A stretch of 64,000 bases of DNA from Bradysia coprophila (lineage: Eukaryota > Arthropoda > Insecta > Diptera > Sciaridae), in NCBI RefSeq assembly GCF_014529535.1, contig NW_023503670.1:1550001-1614000 (forward strand), written 5' to 3'. The notes beneath the pieces were generated by a model, which had not been told where the DNA came from, searched no databases, and was given only the letters and a program-made list of their open reading frames with translations. The translations under genes were made by a program, and so were the position numbers. Positions 24,030 through 38,503 of the stretch are shown piece by piece; within the stretch, counting starts at the first letter, position 1; every line of letters starts with the position of its first letter.

Positions 24030-24645
24030 CAAGCCGCAATTAATTTCAATGTGCAGCGTTTGTCAGCACTTAAGATAAACAATACCACTTCAACTGCAAA
24101 CAAAAGCAAGGCCTTTTGAAAATTTAATTTCTTTTAAGTGATTCCCCTCGCTTTCGTCTAAATCGTTTTGGTCGTTTCAAATGCTACAAATTTCTGATTT
24201 CAACAAACATAACGTTCAAATACTTTTAATTAGTATCCCCATCATGTTCAAAATTCACCATAATCTAATCCTCTATTATTTTATTATACCAATACTACCA
24301 GTTAAATGTTCCAATTTTAATTGTCTCCATTATCTTGTAAACGAAATTCATGAGATAATACTGAGAGGTAAATACTCATCTTATACTTGATAAAACACTT
24401 AGTTTAACACTTAGTCTACAGCCTTTCAGTCTGAACCGTTTTCTAGAGAGATTTAGACGGTTTAACAATTTTTTTTATTCAATTGTAATCAGAGTAATTA
24501 AAACCGGATACAGCGTTTAAATTAAATATGGGGGAAGACCACATAGATCATAACAGGTTGATTTCCAAGATGTTGTTGCAGAAAGTATCATTTTCAAAAA
24601 TTTATTTCAAGTTCTGTCTATCGTGAAGTAGAACCGCTTAATTGG
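24030..24645. other. AT-rich leader region of the SLC17 gene
   Basis: No separate gene. A frame reaches upstream of the chosen ATG back to 24562 without another in-frame ATG, so an extra 5' exon cannot be excluded. Confidence 0.4.
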
Positions 24646-26871
24646 ATGTTTTGGAAGAAAAGACGTTACATCGTCGTTTTACTAGCATTTTTAGGGTACT
24701 TTTCCAGTTATTCGCTGAGAGTAAATTTGAGCGTGGCCATAGTGGTAATGACTGCGAAAGATGAAACAGGTGTCAATGTATTTACAACCTCAATTGCCTC
24801 AAATCGCAGGCAGATTCATCTAAGTTGGTTATTCTAGGAACGATACTTCGAATGGAATACACAGGAACGAGGACTAATCTTAAGTTCGTTCTATTGGGGC
24901 TATATTTTAACGCAGTTCATTGGAGGCATTTTTGCTAAACGTTTCGGAGGAAATCTGGTGTGTGTGTTTACCACTCTTATCACTTAAATGAACGGTGTAA
25001 TGAAGTCGGTTATTGACTTGATATTGATTGTATTATGATTGATTGGTGTTTTGCACTGCAGATATCATATTAACTAATCGCTACTGCATGTCTCATTCAG
25101 CGATGTGATCAGTGTGTGTATAGGTTTGTTTAAAAAAAAAAGAAATCAACTTTAATTACTCCGCTTCCTTCAAGTGTATCGACCAATTAGCTCAATATTA
25201 GCAAGATCGGTAGCTATAATAATAGGCATTATACAGCCGTCGAAGTTAAAGCGCAGTAAAATACAAAGAGAACCTTACACCTACAACTAATACTACTACT
25301 CAAAACGATAAATACAATTCTATCTGACCTTGTAACAGATCTTGGGCATAGGCATAGGAGTGCCAGCTGTATTATCGTTACTCACACCATGGCTCGGTAC
25401 AACTGTAACTGCAATGGTTGTGATTCGTGTACTGCAGGGATTATTTGGTGGGGTAACATTTCCTTGCATTCATGATATATGGTACCGTTGGGCACCAACT
25501 CCGGAACGGTCGAGAATGACTTCAATTGCATATGCTGGCATGTTTATAGGTAAAATGATTGGATTTATTCTGAACAGCTATTATTAAACCTATTTAACCT
25601 GTAAATGACGAAATCATTAGGTGCCAATGATAGGCACTTGTGGTGTCATCACAACGCCCGAGAAATTCTTATCTGAAATTCTGAGCAAACATTTTCTTGA
25701 GTAGTTTCCCCTCTTGTATCGATTCATTCGAAATTCGTGTTACTAAATACTAAAATCTTTTATGTTTGACCAGGAACTGTCGTAACTATGCCGACTAGTG
25801 CATATCTAGCCACTTCGTTAGGATGGGAAAGCGTGTTTTACATATTTGGTTAGTGGATCAATGCTAATTTATGCTGACTTACAAACTTACAATCAACTAT
25901 TCTGTTTCGAAAGGTGGTCTTGGTGTTCTCTGGCATATTGTATGGATTATAGTAGTACGGTCAGCTCCAAACAAGGATCGATTTATTTCAGACGATGAAC
26001 TACAGTACATTGAAAACACGGTTAGCGTTGAAGTGAAAGAAAAGCGAGTTATTCCATGGCTATCGATAATAACTTCGAGACCAGTACTAGCTATCACTGT
26101 TGCACAATTCGCATTGAATTGGGGTTATAATACAATGCTCACTCAAATGCCATCGTTTTTAGCAGACACTCTAAATTATGATCTGGGAAGCTCTGGATTT
26201 TTATCTGGAGCGCCTTACCTTACCATGGGAATATTAGTTTCTATTGCAGGATTCTTGGCAGATATGTTTATTAATAAAAGATGGCTAACGATTACACAGG
26301 TGAGAAAATCGACTGTAGCGACTTGCATACTTTATGTCTCATAATTTACATTAGGTTCGGAAATATTTTGTCAGCGTTTCGTCGTTGGTACAAGCAATTT
26401 GCATGATAATGGCTGGTTTTCTCGTCGATCCCGTATGGAGCGTAGTTCTAATAATACTTAGTGTTGGTACAGGTGGATTTGTAACGTGTGGATACTCGTC
26501 AGTAAATTTTAAATAACTAATTAGATCATGTGAACAAAAAGTATTTTCAGCGTCAATCCACTTGATATTGCACCGGATTTCGCAAGCGTGGTTTTAGGAT
26601 TCTCGAATACATTTTCTTGTTTAACGGGTATTATTAGCCCTATACTCACAGGGGTGCTAGTTCAGAATCAGGTATTAAAATAACCAATGGAAAATAGTCC
26701 TGTTCAATTACTTAGCCACTTTTGGTTCAGGACATCGACGAATGGCGCATCGTATTTTACATTTCCGGTGGTATCCATGTTGTTGGAAGCGTAATTTATT
26801 GGTTCTGGTGTTCTGGAGAAATACAGCCATGGTCAGCCACTAAAAAAATTGATGAAAAAAGCGAAGAATAA
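24646..26871 (+). CDS. SLC17-type anion transporter (sialin / Na-phosphate cotransporter family)
   Basis: A 12-helix MFS carrier for organic or inorganic anions, at the plasma or lysosomal membrane; the substrate cannot be told. Exons are 24646-24777, 24838-24957, 25339-25549, 25774-25848, 25914-26299, 26355-26497, 26551-26671 and 26731-26871, in phases 0, 0, 1, 1, 0, 2, 0, giving 442 aa. Hallmarks are RYIVVLLAFLGYF with SLRVNLSVAIV (helix 1), WNTQERGLILSSFYWGYILT, RVLQGLFGGVTFPCIHDIWY, RWAPTPERSRM, the TSAYLATSLGWESVFYIFG block, and YSVNPLDIAPDFAS with LGFSNTFSCLTGI. The loop between helices 1 and 2 is very short (about 14 residues after TAKDET) where relatives have a long glycosylated loop. 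Exon 6 ends at TC|GTCAGT, a slightly weak donor. Confidence 0.9.
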
Positions 26872-29800
26872 CTCCATCCACATACGGATAATGACTTGGA
26901 TAATACCGTACAACACTGGAAATTTGTCCTAATAAACTTTCTTTCATCTGTGAAGCTGATCACACCTTTCTCAAATAATTTTTATTTCAGTCTTAATTTC
27001 ATGCAGCAGAAAACCCTTGTAATTAGTGCAACTGCACTTTACTTTTGCTTAATTATGCCGAAAATAAGAGATCTGGTGACTTTCTACATATGACGAACCA
27101 GAAGATATTAGAAACATATACCGATAATTGATATTAAGCACTTTCGTTGTCTTAAGTACGCAACGCACGCTCGAAAAATTGAATTTCATACACGAATGAT
27201 AAGATTCGATTGTTTTCGAAAATACTTTTAACCGAGAGCTACTGAGACAATTTCGTTTTAGACGAAACCTGTATCACGACCTGCATTACTGTGCTATGAT
27301 ACTAATGACGTTTGAAGAGTTCGACGTGTAACGTAGCGATTTGAAATATCTTTATCTTATGAAAGTATATCATAAGAAGATATTGAAAGTCGATTGAATC
27401 GTTAGAAGATAACATTGAGTGGCACTTAGATGATACACCAACTTAACGCAGGGTGTGCAAAATAAATAGAATTGATTGCGTTTCAGTCGGTACGGCTTTC
27501 GAGAGTTTTTGACGGTCCTATTGGGACTTTAATTATAATACTTTTGTCACATAAAAGTTTTTCTATTCACTGCGTACTCGACAATTCTATCGTGTTATAA
27601 CTAAGGTTTTCCATTGTTTAGCCTGTGGCGAATATCAAATTACAATGGATAACGCAGCATTCTCGTAAGAGTAAGACGGAAAACACTTGAAACGTTTACT
27701 AAAAATCTCGTTTCACTACGACTATACTTTTCAAGCTTATCGTTGAGAATAACTTAATCGTGTGGCCGTTGAAGCTACGGACCGGAAAGTATAAACTTAA
27801 GTTTGTATTTTACAATTAGATTATTTTACGGGATGCAACAATTAAGGATTATTATCAATGATTCCACACGTATCTTCCTACCTCGTTGTCTTGTTAATCC
27901 TGAATCCTGAATCAAAATCATAAATCGAGAATATTTATGTTCATTTTAGTCACTTTTAAAACGTTTCCGTCACGCTGTAAATCTACTCCTGCTGCTATGT
28001 AAAATTAAACTTACCTTTCTAAGCTCTTAATACTTTTAGGGGATTCTTTTGAAAACAGACTGAATGTAGTCTATTTTGACAATTATATTATTTTTAAGGA
28101 ATTTACAGACAACAATCTGCAAATTAGAGGTTTTTAATGGTAAACGAATAACTTCAAAATTCAGCGAATGATCGTATTACTTGCCACCAACATTCCAGAG
28201 TAAAAGACAGTTCATTAACTCTTGTCACTGCAAATACAGTGACCTCAGGTGTAAGATACCATCCATAAATAACGTCATACACTTTCACTATGTTTTAGTC
28301 TCTCTTGCTTCTTATGTTTTCCTCTCCTTATAACATAAAGACGGGTCAATCTAGAATGACCTGTTCACTGCCCATTCCCCCTAGAATAGGACGTCATTTA
28401 TCAATATGCCTTTTTATACTCAGTTTAGACTTAAAGGATAAAGGAGACATTTGATCTTTAAAAATATAAATGTCTTAGTAAGTCCTCAATTTCGTCTTAA
28501 TGGATGCGTTAATGAGTGAGTGTACAACAAGGACATTTGAAAGTATTGAGTGACAATCGTGGAATAAAATTAAACCATTTGAAGGACGTTCATTAGCCTA
28601 ATTTGAATAAAAACAAGGTTGATGTAAATTTGAATGAATTATATTCAGACTCGAAAGTAAATTCCGTACAAACAGGAACTTAAATAATGCGAATTAAAAT
28701 GTTAAAATGTTATTTTCAACATCAAAAGAGTCCTGAAACTGAAAAATTTGTTTAATGTTATACACCAAACCTTGTTATCGTAATTAATAAAACCTGACTC
28801 ATTTGATAACAATTTTAAATAAAAAAAAAATGTTGAAAATATAAGCTGAAACCTGAAAATATTTTGTTTAGAAAAATGCAGCTTAGGAATAATTTGTTTG
28901 TTTGTTTGTTTTGGTAATATATGAAAGAAAACTTCATTTAAATATAAAATTTTGTTCATAATTATAATTATGTATGTACAAGGTGAAAAATATTTTCAAA
29001 AAAAATATATCGAAAAATCAAAGAAAATTACCTGACTTTAAGTGAATTCGTTGTAGGTGATTAAACTTTTCTTTTCTTTTTTTTATTGAAAATAAGACAA
29101 AAATTTCATCTCACATCACTAACAAACAATTAAAATCACCGACAACTTGGAATTCAGCTGAAATTCTGGCCAGGTAAATTAGGCATCTCTGAAAAAATAA
29201 CAGTTTTGAAGAAAATATTTTTTTTTATATTCCCTGCAAACTTCACAAAAAAAATACAACCACCATCAATGCAGTGCTGATATTTAAAATGTTCAGAAAG
29301 GGAACTAAGGTATACTTTTCAGTAAAATAATAGGCAATGTAACGGAATTTGTGGCTGAAGTGAGATTATATTGTGGACATTGTCCCGCTCGGATTTTCAT
29401 TATGAACACAAAAAAGTAATTTCGGACAAGAAATTGGAAATTTTGAAGTTAAATTACAAAAAATTGGTCTGTCTCAGGGCCATAATCTTAAGACCAAACC
29501 CATGATGCCACATTGTCTGAGTTTGTGATTTTATAACAGCTTATACTTTATAACTTCAGGTAAACGAAACTAAGTTTCGAATAACAAAGTATTGCGTTCA
29601 AAAGTGCTATTTCGGCTTTAAAAAATACAATAGGAGGTAGTTATGACGTCAGTGAGTGTGGGTTTTTTTTCATTTTCCACAAATGCAGAAAAACCTTCCA
29701 GTTGTCTGTTATCCAGGACAATTTACAAAGAATAATTGCCAAGTGAATGAAAAGATTTTTTTTAGATTCGCGCGTGAAAACGCGACGGAAATCACTTAAC

Positions 29801-32800
29801 ATTTCTTCTCTAACAGCTACAACTTCTAGAAATTTCCATCAATTCAGGTTCGTGGAATATTCAAGTAATGGAAATTTAAAGAAATTTGACGAATTTTTCT
29901 TCAAAAACTTTCTGATGCAAACAGCTTCGAATTGGGGCCAATTTTAACAAAGATTTAAAAGAATCTTATAGTGAGCTGGTGAATACGTTGTAGTTTCGAT
30001 CACGGTACGTGTAGAGAGAGAAATACGCTTATACACAAATGCGTATGAAAACATCAAAATGACAACTGAAGAGCGCCGGATTAGCTATACCCCAAGTCCA
30101 TTTGGGTGTTGAATGAAGCGTAAAAAGCCTTTCGTTCACACAAACAATTAATAGTCCCTTCAGATCAGTCCAGGCTAGCCAGTAAAGTCGATCGAATAAT
30201 TTAGATTTCATAGATCCTTACCGGATAGATAACAGAGTTTAACTGGAAGGATTTTCCGTATTTGTTGAACTTTTAAACCAATGAAGACATGACTCAAAAC
30301 TTATGGGCATAAGAGAACTAAGAACCCAATGGGCCGTTTTCAGTTTGAGTAATGTAGAGACACAAATTGTAACCGACAAAAATCACAAAAAATATTGCCT
30401 ATACGATGGTTTTCCTTTTTGTTTCAATTGGAACAACTTATTATGTTTTAGAGCATAGCGATGAATTATAGTTATGATTTTTATGAAAGATAGTATAATA
30501 ATAGAATAAAACAAAAACTGAAAATTAAATTAAAAAGTAAAAATAATAAATTAACAAAAATTAAAACACTCATCATCATAATAATTATTTTGTTCGTTCA
30601 AAAATTACCAAACATATAGAAATCCCCGAAGAGGTCTTACTTGACACATTTTGGCACTGAGCTCAGTGTTACTTTTTTTCAATATTGTCTCACTAGACGG
30701 ACTCACGCTCACCAGGAGCTAGACAAACAAAAAAATATTTGACATTTCAGTATATTTTGTTTACGAATTATTTTAAAAAGAAAATGTTTTTAATTTTAAT
30801 CTAAATTTTTTGTAATTTTTTTTTTCGTTAATTGGTGGATGAGAATATATATGCAATATATTTGAGAATATATTAGAATATAATATATATGCAAATATAA
30901 ATATAATCAATATAGTCAATGTGTTATAAAACGAAAATAATAATAAAAAATAAAGAAAAAATTTAGGTTTTTTTTATAAAATACATTCAAAAATGTGGCA
31001 AAGTTTGTGATTTTTTCGGCCGTATATTATTATATGAAAGTGAACCCCAATTTCAAAAGCAAAATTTTCTATTTTTGAACAAAATAAATTTGTTCGTTCC
31101 AGCGGGTCGGCCTATAATTGACAATATTAATGTGTGTCTCGTTTGCACATTCATCACTCAGTGAAACACCACGGAATCGGATATCACACGCCTGAAAACA
31201 AAATTAAGTAAAACAAAACACAATTTTTTTTATTACTTTTTTCTTTCATGGACGCTGACAATATTCTTATTGTCGGGATAATTTTCATGTTTTTTTTTTT
31301 ACCATTTTACATACGTAATTTTAATGTGTTTTTACACGATTTTCGTGTTTGATCAAAATGTTTGAACACTCTGACAAAAATACAAGGATACAATTAATTA
31401 CTTATTACACATAAATGTTTCGTTTTTTTAAAGATTATTAATAAAGTTTCAATGATTTGAAAAGGAAACAAAATAAAAGAGTCAAAATTTCATGACATAT
31501 ACGTAGATAATTCAACAAAGTTACATAAAACGAAGGGGAAAAGATACTCATTTTGTTTTGAATTTTCATTCTCGTAAATTCCTGGCTTTTCATTTATTAT
31601 TTTTTTTACAAACAATATAAGGAGGGTAAATGACCTATGTAATGAAGGAGGTTAGGGTGAATATATATATATTTCTTCATAAAGTGTTTACACGAAAAGC
31701 GATATTTTTTTGCAGATTTTGCAATTGTTTTGCTGTCTATATCGATTATGTTTTACTAATTTAATTTATTTTCTTTTGTTTTTATTTAATTTTGTGTGTA
31801 ATTTGAGATGACATTTTGTTTAAGCTATTTTTGTTTTGTTTAATTCTTAATATATTAAAGGCTTACCGATGAACTCAATACACCGTGACCAGTAAAAACT
31901 CTTAAAAACTTACGATATCTCCAGTGGGTGATCAGTCGCATATATATATATCGAGGCTGGAACAGTATATAATATATATTGTGCATGGTTGTCATCAATA
32001 TGAAGTCCCTTAGTTTATTAATGATTTTATGATAGTAAATATAAATTTCTTTTTTCTGTCGTCGTTCAGATTTTTTAACAAACACGGATCTTACAACATT
32101 GAAAGAATGCTTGAAATCTTCCCTATAAGACATTAGAAAGAATTCGAAATCGTATGCTTTCTATATTGCGAGCCTATTCACAAGCACTTCAGTTTTTCTT
32201 AAAAAAAAAAAAGTTTGAAAATACAAAAAGATTTGGCAATTCGTATAATGTTTGCGGTGGTAAAAACGTACATTTACATAATTGTGGTATGGCCCACTTT
32301 TTGAAACGAAAACTGCAGTCACTAGTCACATATCAAGGCAGTGAGCGCTGTTAGAATCAGATGACCATTTCAAAATGGTTTCAGCAAAAAGCTACTCGCA
32401 TAAAAGAAATGATTTCACTCTAAAAGGCTTATATATCAGATGGACACGTATGGATTACATTGAACTGATGCCCGTGACGTAGGTATAAAGACATGTTACA
32501 GTCCACTCAATGTTATGAGCAGTGATTTATTACAAATGTGTACGATGAATCGATTCAAATTTATCAAGGTCGTTGGATGCATCAAGTAAAATGCAAAATG
32601 GGGAAAAAAATGAATCCATGGAGTGCGTGTTTGTTAAAAAAATGAAAAATATAAACTACGAATTAAACGGAGTTTTATTTTCGATTTAAGGGTTCGACGT
32701 GTCATACAATGGTGTGGTTTTTGTTTTATATATGAGATTTGTATCGTTGCATTATATATAATATGAAAATTATATACAAACTGAACATCGAAATTGTAAT

Positions 32801-33659
32801 ATAAATGTATCTGTTTGCAGCGGTACAAAAAAAATATAAAAACAACAACAAAAAAAATTAATTAGAAATGTGTGTGTGTCTGTGCCTGTTTGATACCTTC
32901 CTCAGAGGACAGGAAGTGTTTAATGACATCCATTTGTTTGTTTAAATAAACAATTTTTAAATGATTTTGTATCGACTTTTTGTTTGTTTTTGTTTTTTCT
33001 CTTCTTTTTTATTTAAAGTTAGTTTTACTTAAATCCACTATTCATAGATCTACTTCGCCATCACACGCTTGAATCATATACTCAGAGGTTCTGTAAAAAA
33101 TGCAATAGGTTTGGTTTTTGGCTAATTGTTGAATTATAATGAAAATGAAAAAATAATAAAAAAAAATTAAAAAGTTTTAAAGTTTAAGAAAAGTTATTCG
33201 TGCGAATAAACTGTTCTTAGATTTAACCACAACAAAAGAAAATCATCAAATTAAAATAGATTCATAATTCATACGGTTGAGTAAAGAAATTTGTTTATAT
33301 GCTTCAATATAGTTTAAAAAGGAAAAAAAATGTGAAATAAAAAATCATATTCGATATATAATATATGTATATAAAATACGATAATAATATATGGTAAATA
33401 TATTCAATAATATAATTTCAATAATTACGATTCGGTTCGGTTAAAAATTTGTTTTTTCTTTTATTTGTTAAAGAAGAATCTATTTTGTTATGAGAATATT
33501 ATGGGTGCGAATATTACGTTTTTTTTTCTCGAAATGAAAATCAATAAAATAAAATGAAAAATTTAAAACAAAAACAAAAAATTCTGAAAAAATATTACAA
33601 ATCAAGTAAATAACGCAAAAAGATGGAAAAACAAATTACTCACCAAATAGTTGACACAA
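26872..33659. other. 6.8-kb AT-rich gene-free stretch between SLC17 and Psi
   Basis: Only short chance frames occur. The right part probably includes the Psi 3' UTR. A dense AT microsatellite lies at about 30838-30910, and a small hairpin (TATCTT ATG...CAT AAGAAGATA) near 27350. No RNA gene was recognised. Confidence 0.5.
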
Positions 33660-36600
33660 TCAGTTTTTGTCATTTTGTGACGGTTGGCCGGGCTGTTGCA
33701 TTTGCGTCTGCTGGCCGGGATAGTGACCGTAAGCGCCATAGGCTGCTTGCGGATAACCGGGCTGAGCAGCACCAGCATAATACTGAGCGTATTGATTATA
33801 TCCAGCCATGGCTTGGGCAGCCTGATAGCCACCGGGAACTTGGGGAACGGCATTCGCAACGGCGGCAGGCATACCGCCAGCATTTGCACCCATTTGTGCA
33901 GTCTGTAATAATGACCATGAAGGAAATTGAATTCAATTCGAGAACTGACGAGGACATAAAATCGAATCTAACGAGTGAATTTGCGGTATTTCTCAAATAT
34001 TTGATCGACACGGTGTTCTCTTCATATCAGTTGAGGTATAAAGTAATTTTTTTGTAGAATTGTACAATTTGTAAACCAAAGGCTTATGCAGAATCAGCAA
34101 CAGCTGAACTTCACCAGCTGATCAAAAAACACACTCTACTTGTATAATATAGATGACCTTAACGTGTGTATGCATGTAGCTTGCCTTTGAATTGTTTTCG
34201 ATACAGAGGTATTGTCTTTGTCGACCAGCTGTCGCTGATTCTGCATAAGCGTTTAGTTTATAAACTGTAGAATGTTTTGCAAGTTGTTGAGGGTATCAGA
34301 AGCTATTGATAAGTTTGACTGTTGTCGATTTTATTCGGAAAAGACTCTGAATTGCTTTTTCGGAGTTTTTCGGATTTTTTCCGAATTTATTCGTAGTTTT
34401 CAGAATCAAAATTCCCCAAAATAATTGAGTGAAAAGCAACTAGTTTACGAGTTTCGTGTAAGAATGTCACCCTTCTTAGTAAACACATCCAATGTCGACT
34501 AATATGTTCGCATCGAAATCGAAATCGAAGAATTAGAATTAGAACAACCAATAGAATCAGACACGATGGAGATGGTATACTGCAAAGAACTAGGTTTTAG
34601 GAACTGCACAGATGACGCCTCTGAGACGTTTTACGGCAACACTTTTCGTGGAAGCTAGTTCAGGCTCCAACAAATTTCGTCAATCGTCAGGGAATTTATG
34701 GAATTTTCTATGGAGTTAGTATTTTCAGTATCAAATTTGTGGTTACTTCTGCCTGTCGTCCGATATTCGAATGTTTAATGTTTTAAATGGTTACAGTGAT
34801 TGAAACTAGAGCATGGATTTTTGATTTGATTCATAAGAAAGTTAAGAAAAGTATTACATTCAGTCATCATCTTATCTAGCAAACTTCAACGTGTGAACTA
34901 ATTGATGATCCTTGAATTTGCTTCTCGCAAATTTGTGCATCATGAAATGTGAGACCCTCTTGAATACAGATGTTCAAATATTTGTCTATCTACAGACAAT
35001 ACTAAAGAAAACGGATCGTGTCTCCAAGTTATTGACTTAGAACAACAAAGAAAGCTGGAAACACAATTAGCATTCGATCCTAATTCATTCGACGACATGA
35101 AAATCTCGTTACAAAACTTCAATCACAATTTTCCGATTTAAATGAAGTTTGGAAAAGCGACTGCGAGAAGAAACAATTAAGTCATAAAAACGCTTATGGT
35201 CATACCTTAGATGCTTTCATTTGATTCTCGATAGCTTCTGCTTCTTCGATTTTTCCAATGTTTCTGTAATATTCAGCCCATTGCTTACTGTAGTCCGGTT
35301 GTCCACCAGCAGCTGCTTGAACTTGTTGACCAGCTTGTTGCTGCATCGCGGTTCCATTAGCAGCACCAGGTGTTGCTGCAGAAATAAAACGAATAAAGTA
35401 AATGATCGGAAACGCATTTTGGAAGGAGAACATGGTTTGTCTTAACAATAGCTTACCTGGAACGACCGAAGCGGGTGTCGGCTGACCAAGTTGTTTTGCC
35501 TTTAGCTGCTGTTCAATCATTTCAGCCTCTCGATTTAAACCGATAGATCTAGTGGATCAACAAGTTGAAAGAGGCTCAAATTAACTATTTCTTTAGAGGA
35601 AATGGGTCTACAAAAAATGACATTCTTCTTTCTGCATTTTTGGCGAAATGTTTGACGGAACCATTTCGCTAAAAAATGAGAAAACAAAAACGTTGATAAT
35701 TACTTGTAATACTCAATCCATTGGGCTGAATAGTCTGGCTGGCCGGTTGCGGGATTTATTTGAACGCCTCCTTGCTGTTGCTGTTGGCTCTGATCCCATG
35801 ACTGTGGTTGATAGCCCCACTGTTGCTGTTGCTGTTGTTGCTGTCCATAGCCATTTCCATTGTTGCCGTACGCCCCTTGATTGTTGTTACCGCCACCACT
35901 TCCGATTTGCCTTGTGCTCAGAATGGTAATGTCGACGCCAATTTTCTCTGAAATCAACTGACGAGCATGCTCAATCTGCTCGCTGGTGCCTTTCATTTTG
36001 AACATTTTCTCGGATGGTGGATTTATAGCCGAACGATCCATTTCGCAAAATGCTCCAGACTGTTGATTAATCAATTTAATTGTTTCGCCACCTCGTCCGA
36101 TCACAATCTATATGGAGTTGACGGAGTTCCGGTTAGAATAGCACTTTAGACAAAGCCAAATAGTGACGTGAAAACAAGGATCAATGCTTACCCCACACTT
36201 TGATGCAGGAACAGCAAATGAAACTTCTTCTCTCATAGGTTGTAGACTGGCATCGGAGCCATATCCATAATTGCTGTTGGTGGTGTTGTTCATGTTATTT
36301 CTGTTATTCATTCCACCACCTCCGCCTTGATTGCTTCTCTATAATATGGTCGAAACAACAGAGTCAGTCAAAATGTTACGAAAAGTGCACAAACCACAAA
36401 CGTACCATGACACTTTCTATCAGTTCTTCAACTGTTCGTTTACCATCAGCAACTTGCTGTTTGGTACCAGAAATAATACAACGACGATCGCCGGGTGCAT
36501 CCCCTTTGCCCTGTATGAATTGTAGTTTGCATCCGGTTTCACCTTGAATTTTCTTAATCATGTCGCCTCCCTTGCCAATGACAACACCGACACCCGTTTT

Positions 36601-37957
36601 TGGCACAAAAACTTCAGCTTGCTCGGTGCCACTGTCATAACCACCAGCTCCGCCTCTATTGTTGAACGGAGCTTCTTTTTCGAGAATCAAGTCGAATACT
36701 AACTGTTTGGCATGTTCAACTTTTGACGGATCGCCAGAAATTCGTAAAGGTTTTTCCACACACTCTTGTGCTGGTCCTTCTTGTATAATAACCATTTTGG
36801 CTCCAGTCTTTTCCTGAAGCATTTTAATCGTTTCACCACCCTTTCCGATGACGAGGCCAACCTTTGACCCCGGTACCATAACTTCTTGATATGGTGGAAA
36901 GCCGCCAGCGCCCGGTGGCGGAACTATAACACAACTAACCGTTTCGATACTGCCGCAATTTTGTTGTGAACACATTTGAGAGAGCATCTCTTTTGCGTGG
37001 TTAACCGATTCTCGAGACCCACTTAAGGTGATAACACGTTCTAAATTGACGAAAAAAAAATCGTTTTAACGACACTTGCACACGACCCACTGCATTGTAA
37101 AATAGAAAAATTGAATGAACTAACCCGAATCTCTGGACATTGCCAATTTGCATCCTGAATCATTTTGTAATCTAGAAAACTGATCATCACCGCCAGTACG
37201 TCCACTTAATGTTGCTGCGATTTTGTCCGGTAATTTAATATCTTCTGTAACTGTGTTGCCTACACTTTGTGCTGAAAAAAGGCGACAAAACGTTAGACAT
37301 CTAACCATAAATTTTAGTCAAAAAAAATGTCTTACCTAAGCGAGCTGCAACTGCAGCGGCCTATTGCAAAAAAAAGTACATTTTCAGTGATTACCACGCC
37401 CAAACTAAATAGCATTTTTCTCTACGACAAAATTTAATATATTTTTACCTGTTGAGTAGCCATTGCAGCTGGGCTCATACTCGAATTGGAAGAACTGTAA
37501 TCTGATCCACAAAATCTCTTGTTTTCCGGTTCTAAAATTGCAAGAAACGAACATGGCAAAATTTTTCGACAAAAATCAATAAGGTCATTGTTCCCGAATA
37601 CATGTTACAACGACAAACGTTGCATGCCGAATACGTCAAAACTTACCTAACCCTTCGTCACCAGTCCTTTTCGTACCTTGTTGGCCTTGTCCGCTTGGAT
37701 GGATTTTGGCTGCGATCTGTTTGAAGTAAAATAAAACAAAATTTACGATCAACCATCGATGGGCAGTCACATTCACGGATAGCGTTTGAGTTTTGACAAA
37801 AAAAAAAAATAAGAAATCAATAATGATCGAATTTGGGGATGGGGCAAGCGCTGAGGTATACCTGTTTTGCTCTTTGTAATGCGGCGGCGAATGCTGAAGA
37901 TTGATTAAAGTTTTGTTGAGTTGTTTGAGGCGGTGCAACGGAAGAATAATCACTCAT
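33660..37957 (-). CDS. Psi: P-element somatic inhibitor / FUBP-family protein, four KH domains
   Basis: A nuclear protein that binds RNA or single-stranded DNA; Drosophila Psi controls splicing with U1 snRNP and acts at the Myc promoter. Exons are complement of 37862-37957, 37647-37716, 37449-37531, 37336-37360, 37125-37271, 36406-37040, 36192-36338, 35704-36107, 35457-35548, 35206-35375 and 33660-33902, all in phase, giving 703 aa. KH1 (about 101-165) has the divergent core LSGRTGGDD. KH2 (193-258, VIGKGGE), KH3 (283-352, VIGKGGD) and KH4 (388-455, VIGRGGE) keep the GxxG loop. A Q/G-rich linker leads to two Tyr-rich FUBP C-terminal motifs, PDYSAQWIEYYKSIG and PDYSKQWAEYYRNIG, then a Y/A/Q-rich tail ending QNDKN. 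It is divergently arranged with the M16 gene. Confidence 0.95.
34071..34261. mobile_element. 191-bp TIR element in the last Psi intron
   Basis: GTAAACCAAAGGCTTATGC then AGAATCAGCAACAGCTG is mirrored at the right end by CAGCTGTCGCTGATTCTGC then ATAAGCGTTTAGTTTA. TIRs are about 36 bp with four or five mismatches. The interior is noncoding. It is a MITE inside the roughly 1.3-kb intron before the final exon. Confidence 0.75.
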
Positions 37958-38503
37958 TTTTTTTAAATAAATTCACATGAAAACGGTACAAAACACGCGT
38001 ACATTAAAAAATGCTTTAATGGCGACGCGCGATTTGACTGAAAAAAGATTTTCGAATGAAACCTTCGTATGCCTTCGTGAAATACATCAATCGAAGTGTA
38101 CTGTCATACAGTTTTTTTCGTTGAGTTTTGCAGTTCTTGATTTTCTTGCTGGGACACGATTGTAACGTGGGTGATTTGAATTTGACGGGCATACCAACAC
38201 AACGGATAATGAAACGGCGAGTTTGTATTTTTTCTTCTTGACAAAGAGGAAAAAACAGATAATTTTATATTTTTATATATCACTCTATTGTATATCATCC
38301 TACTTTACGGTAGAGCGAGTGACCTTTAAAATGCCCAATATATAAAACGTATAAAACTATTGATGCTACTATAACTTGAAACTGGTATCTCAGTTCTCGA
38401 TGTAGTAAACAAGGTTCTCGACTTCGTCTCGATTCGTTTAATCCATCTGGAACCGAGATACCGTTTTACAGTTCTAGCAGCATAAATACATATCAATTAC
38501 AAA

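Noticed and set aside
33602-34057. Plus-strand frames opposite the last Psi exon
   Set aside because: Antisense shadows of the Psi C-terminal exon, low-complexity His/Arg translations.
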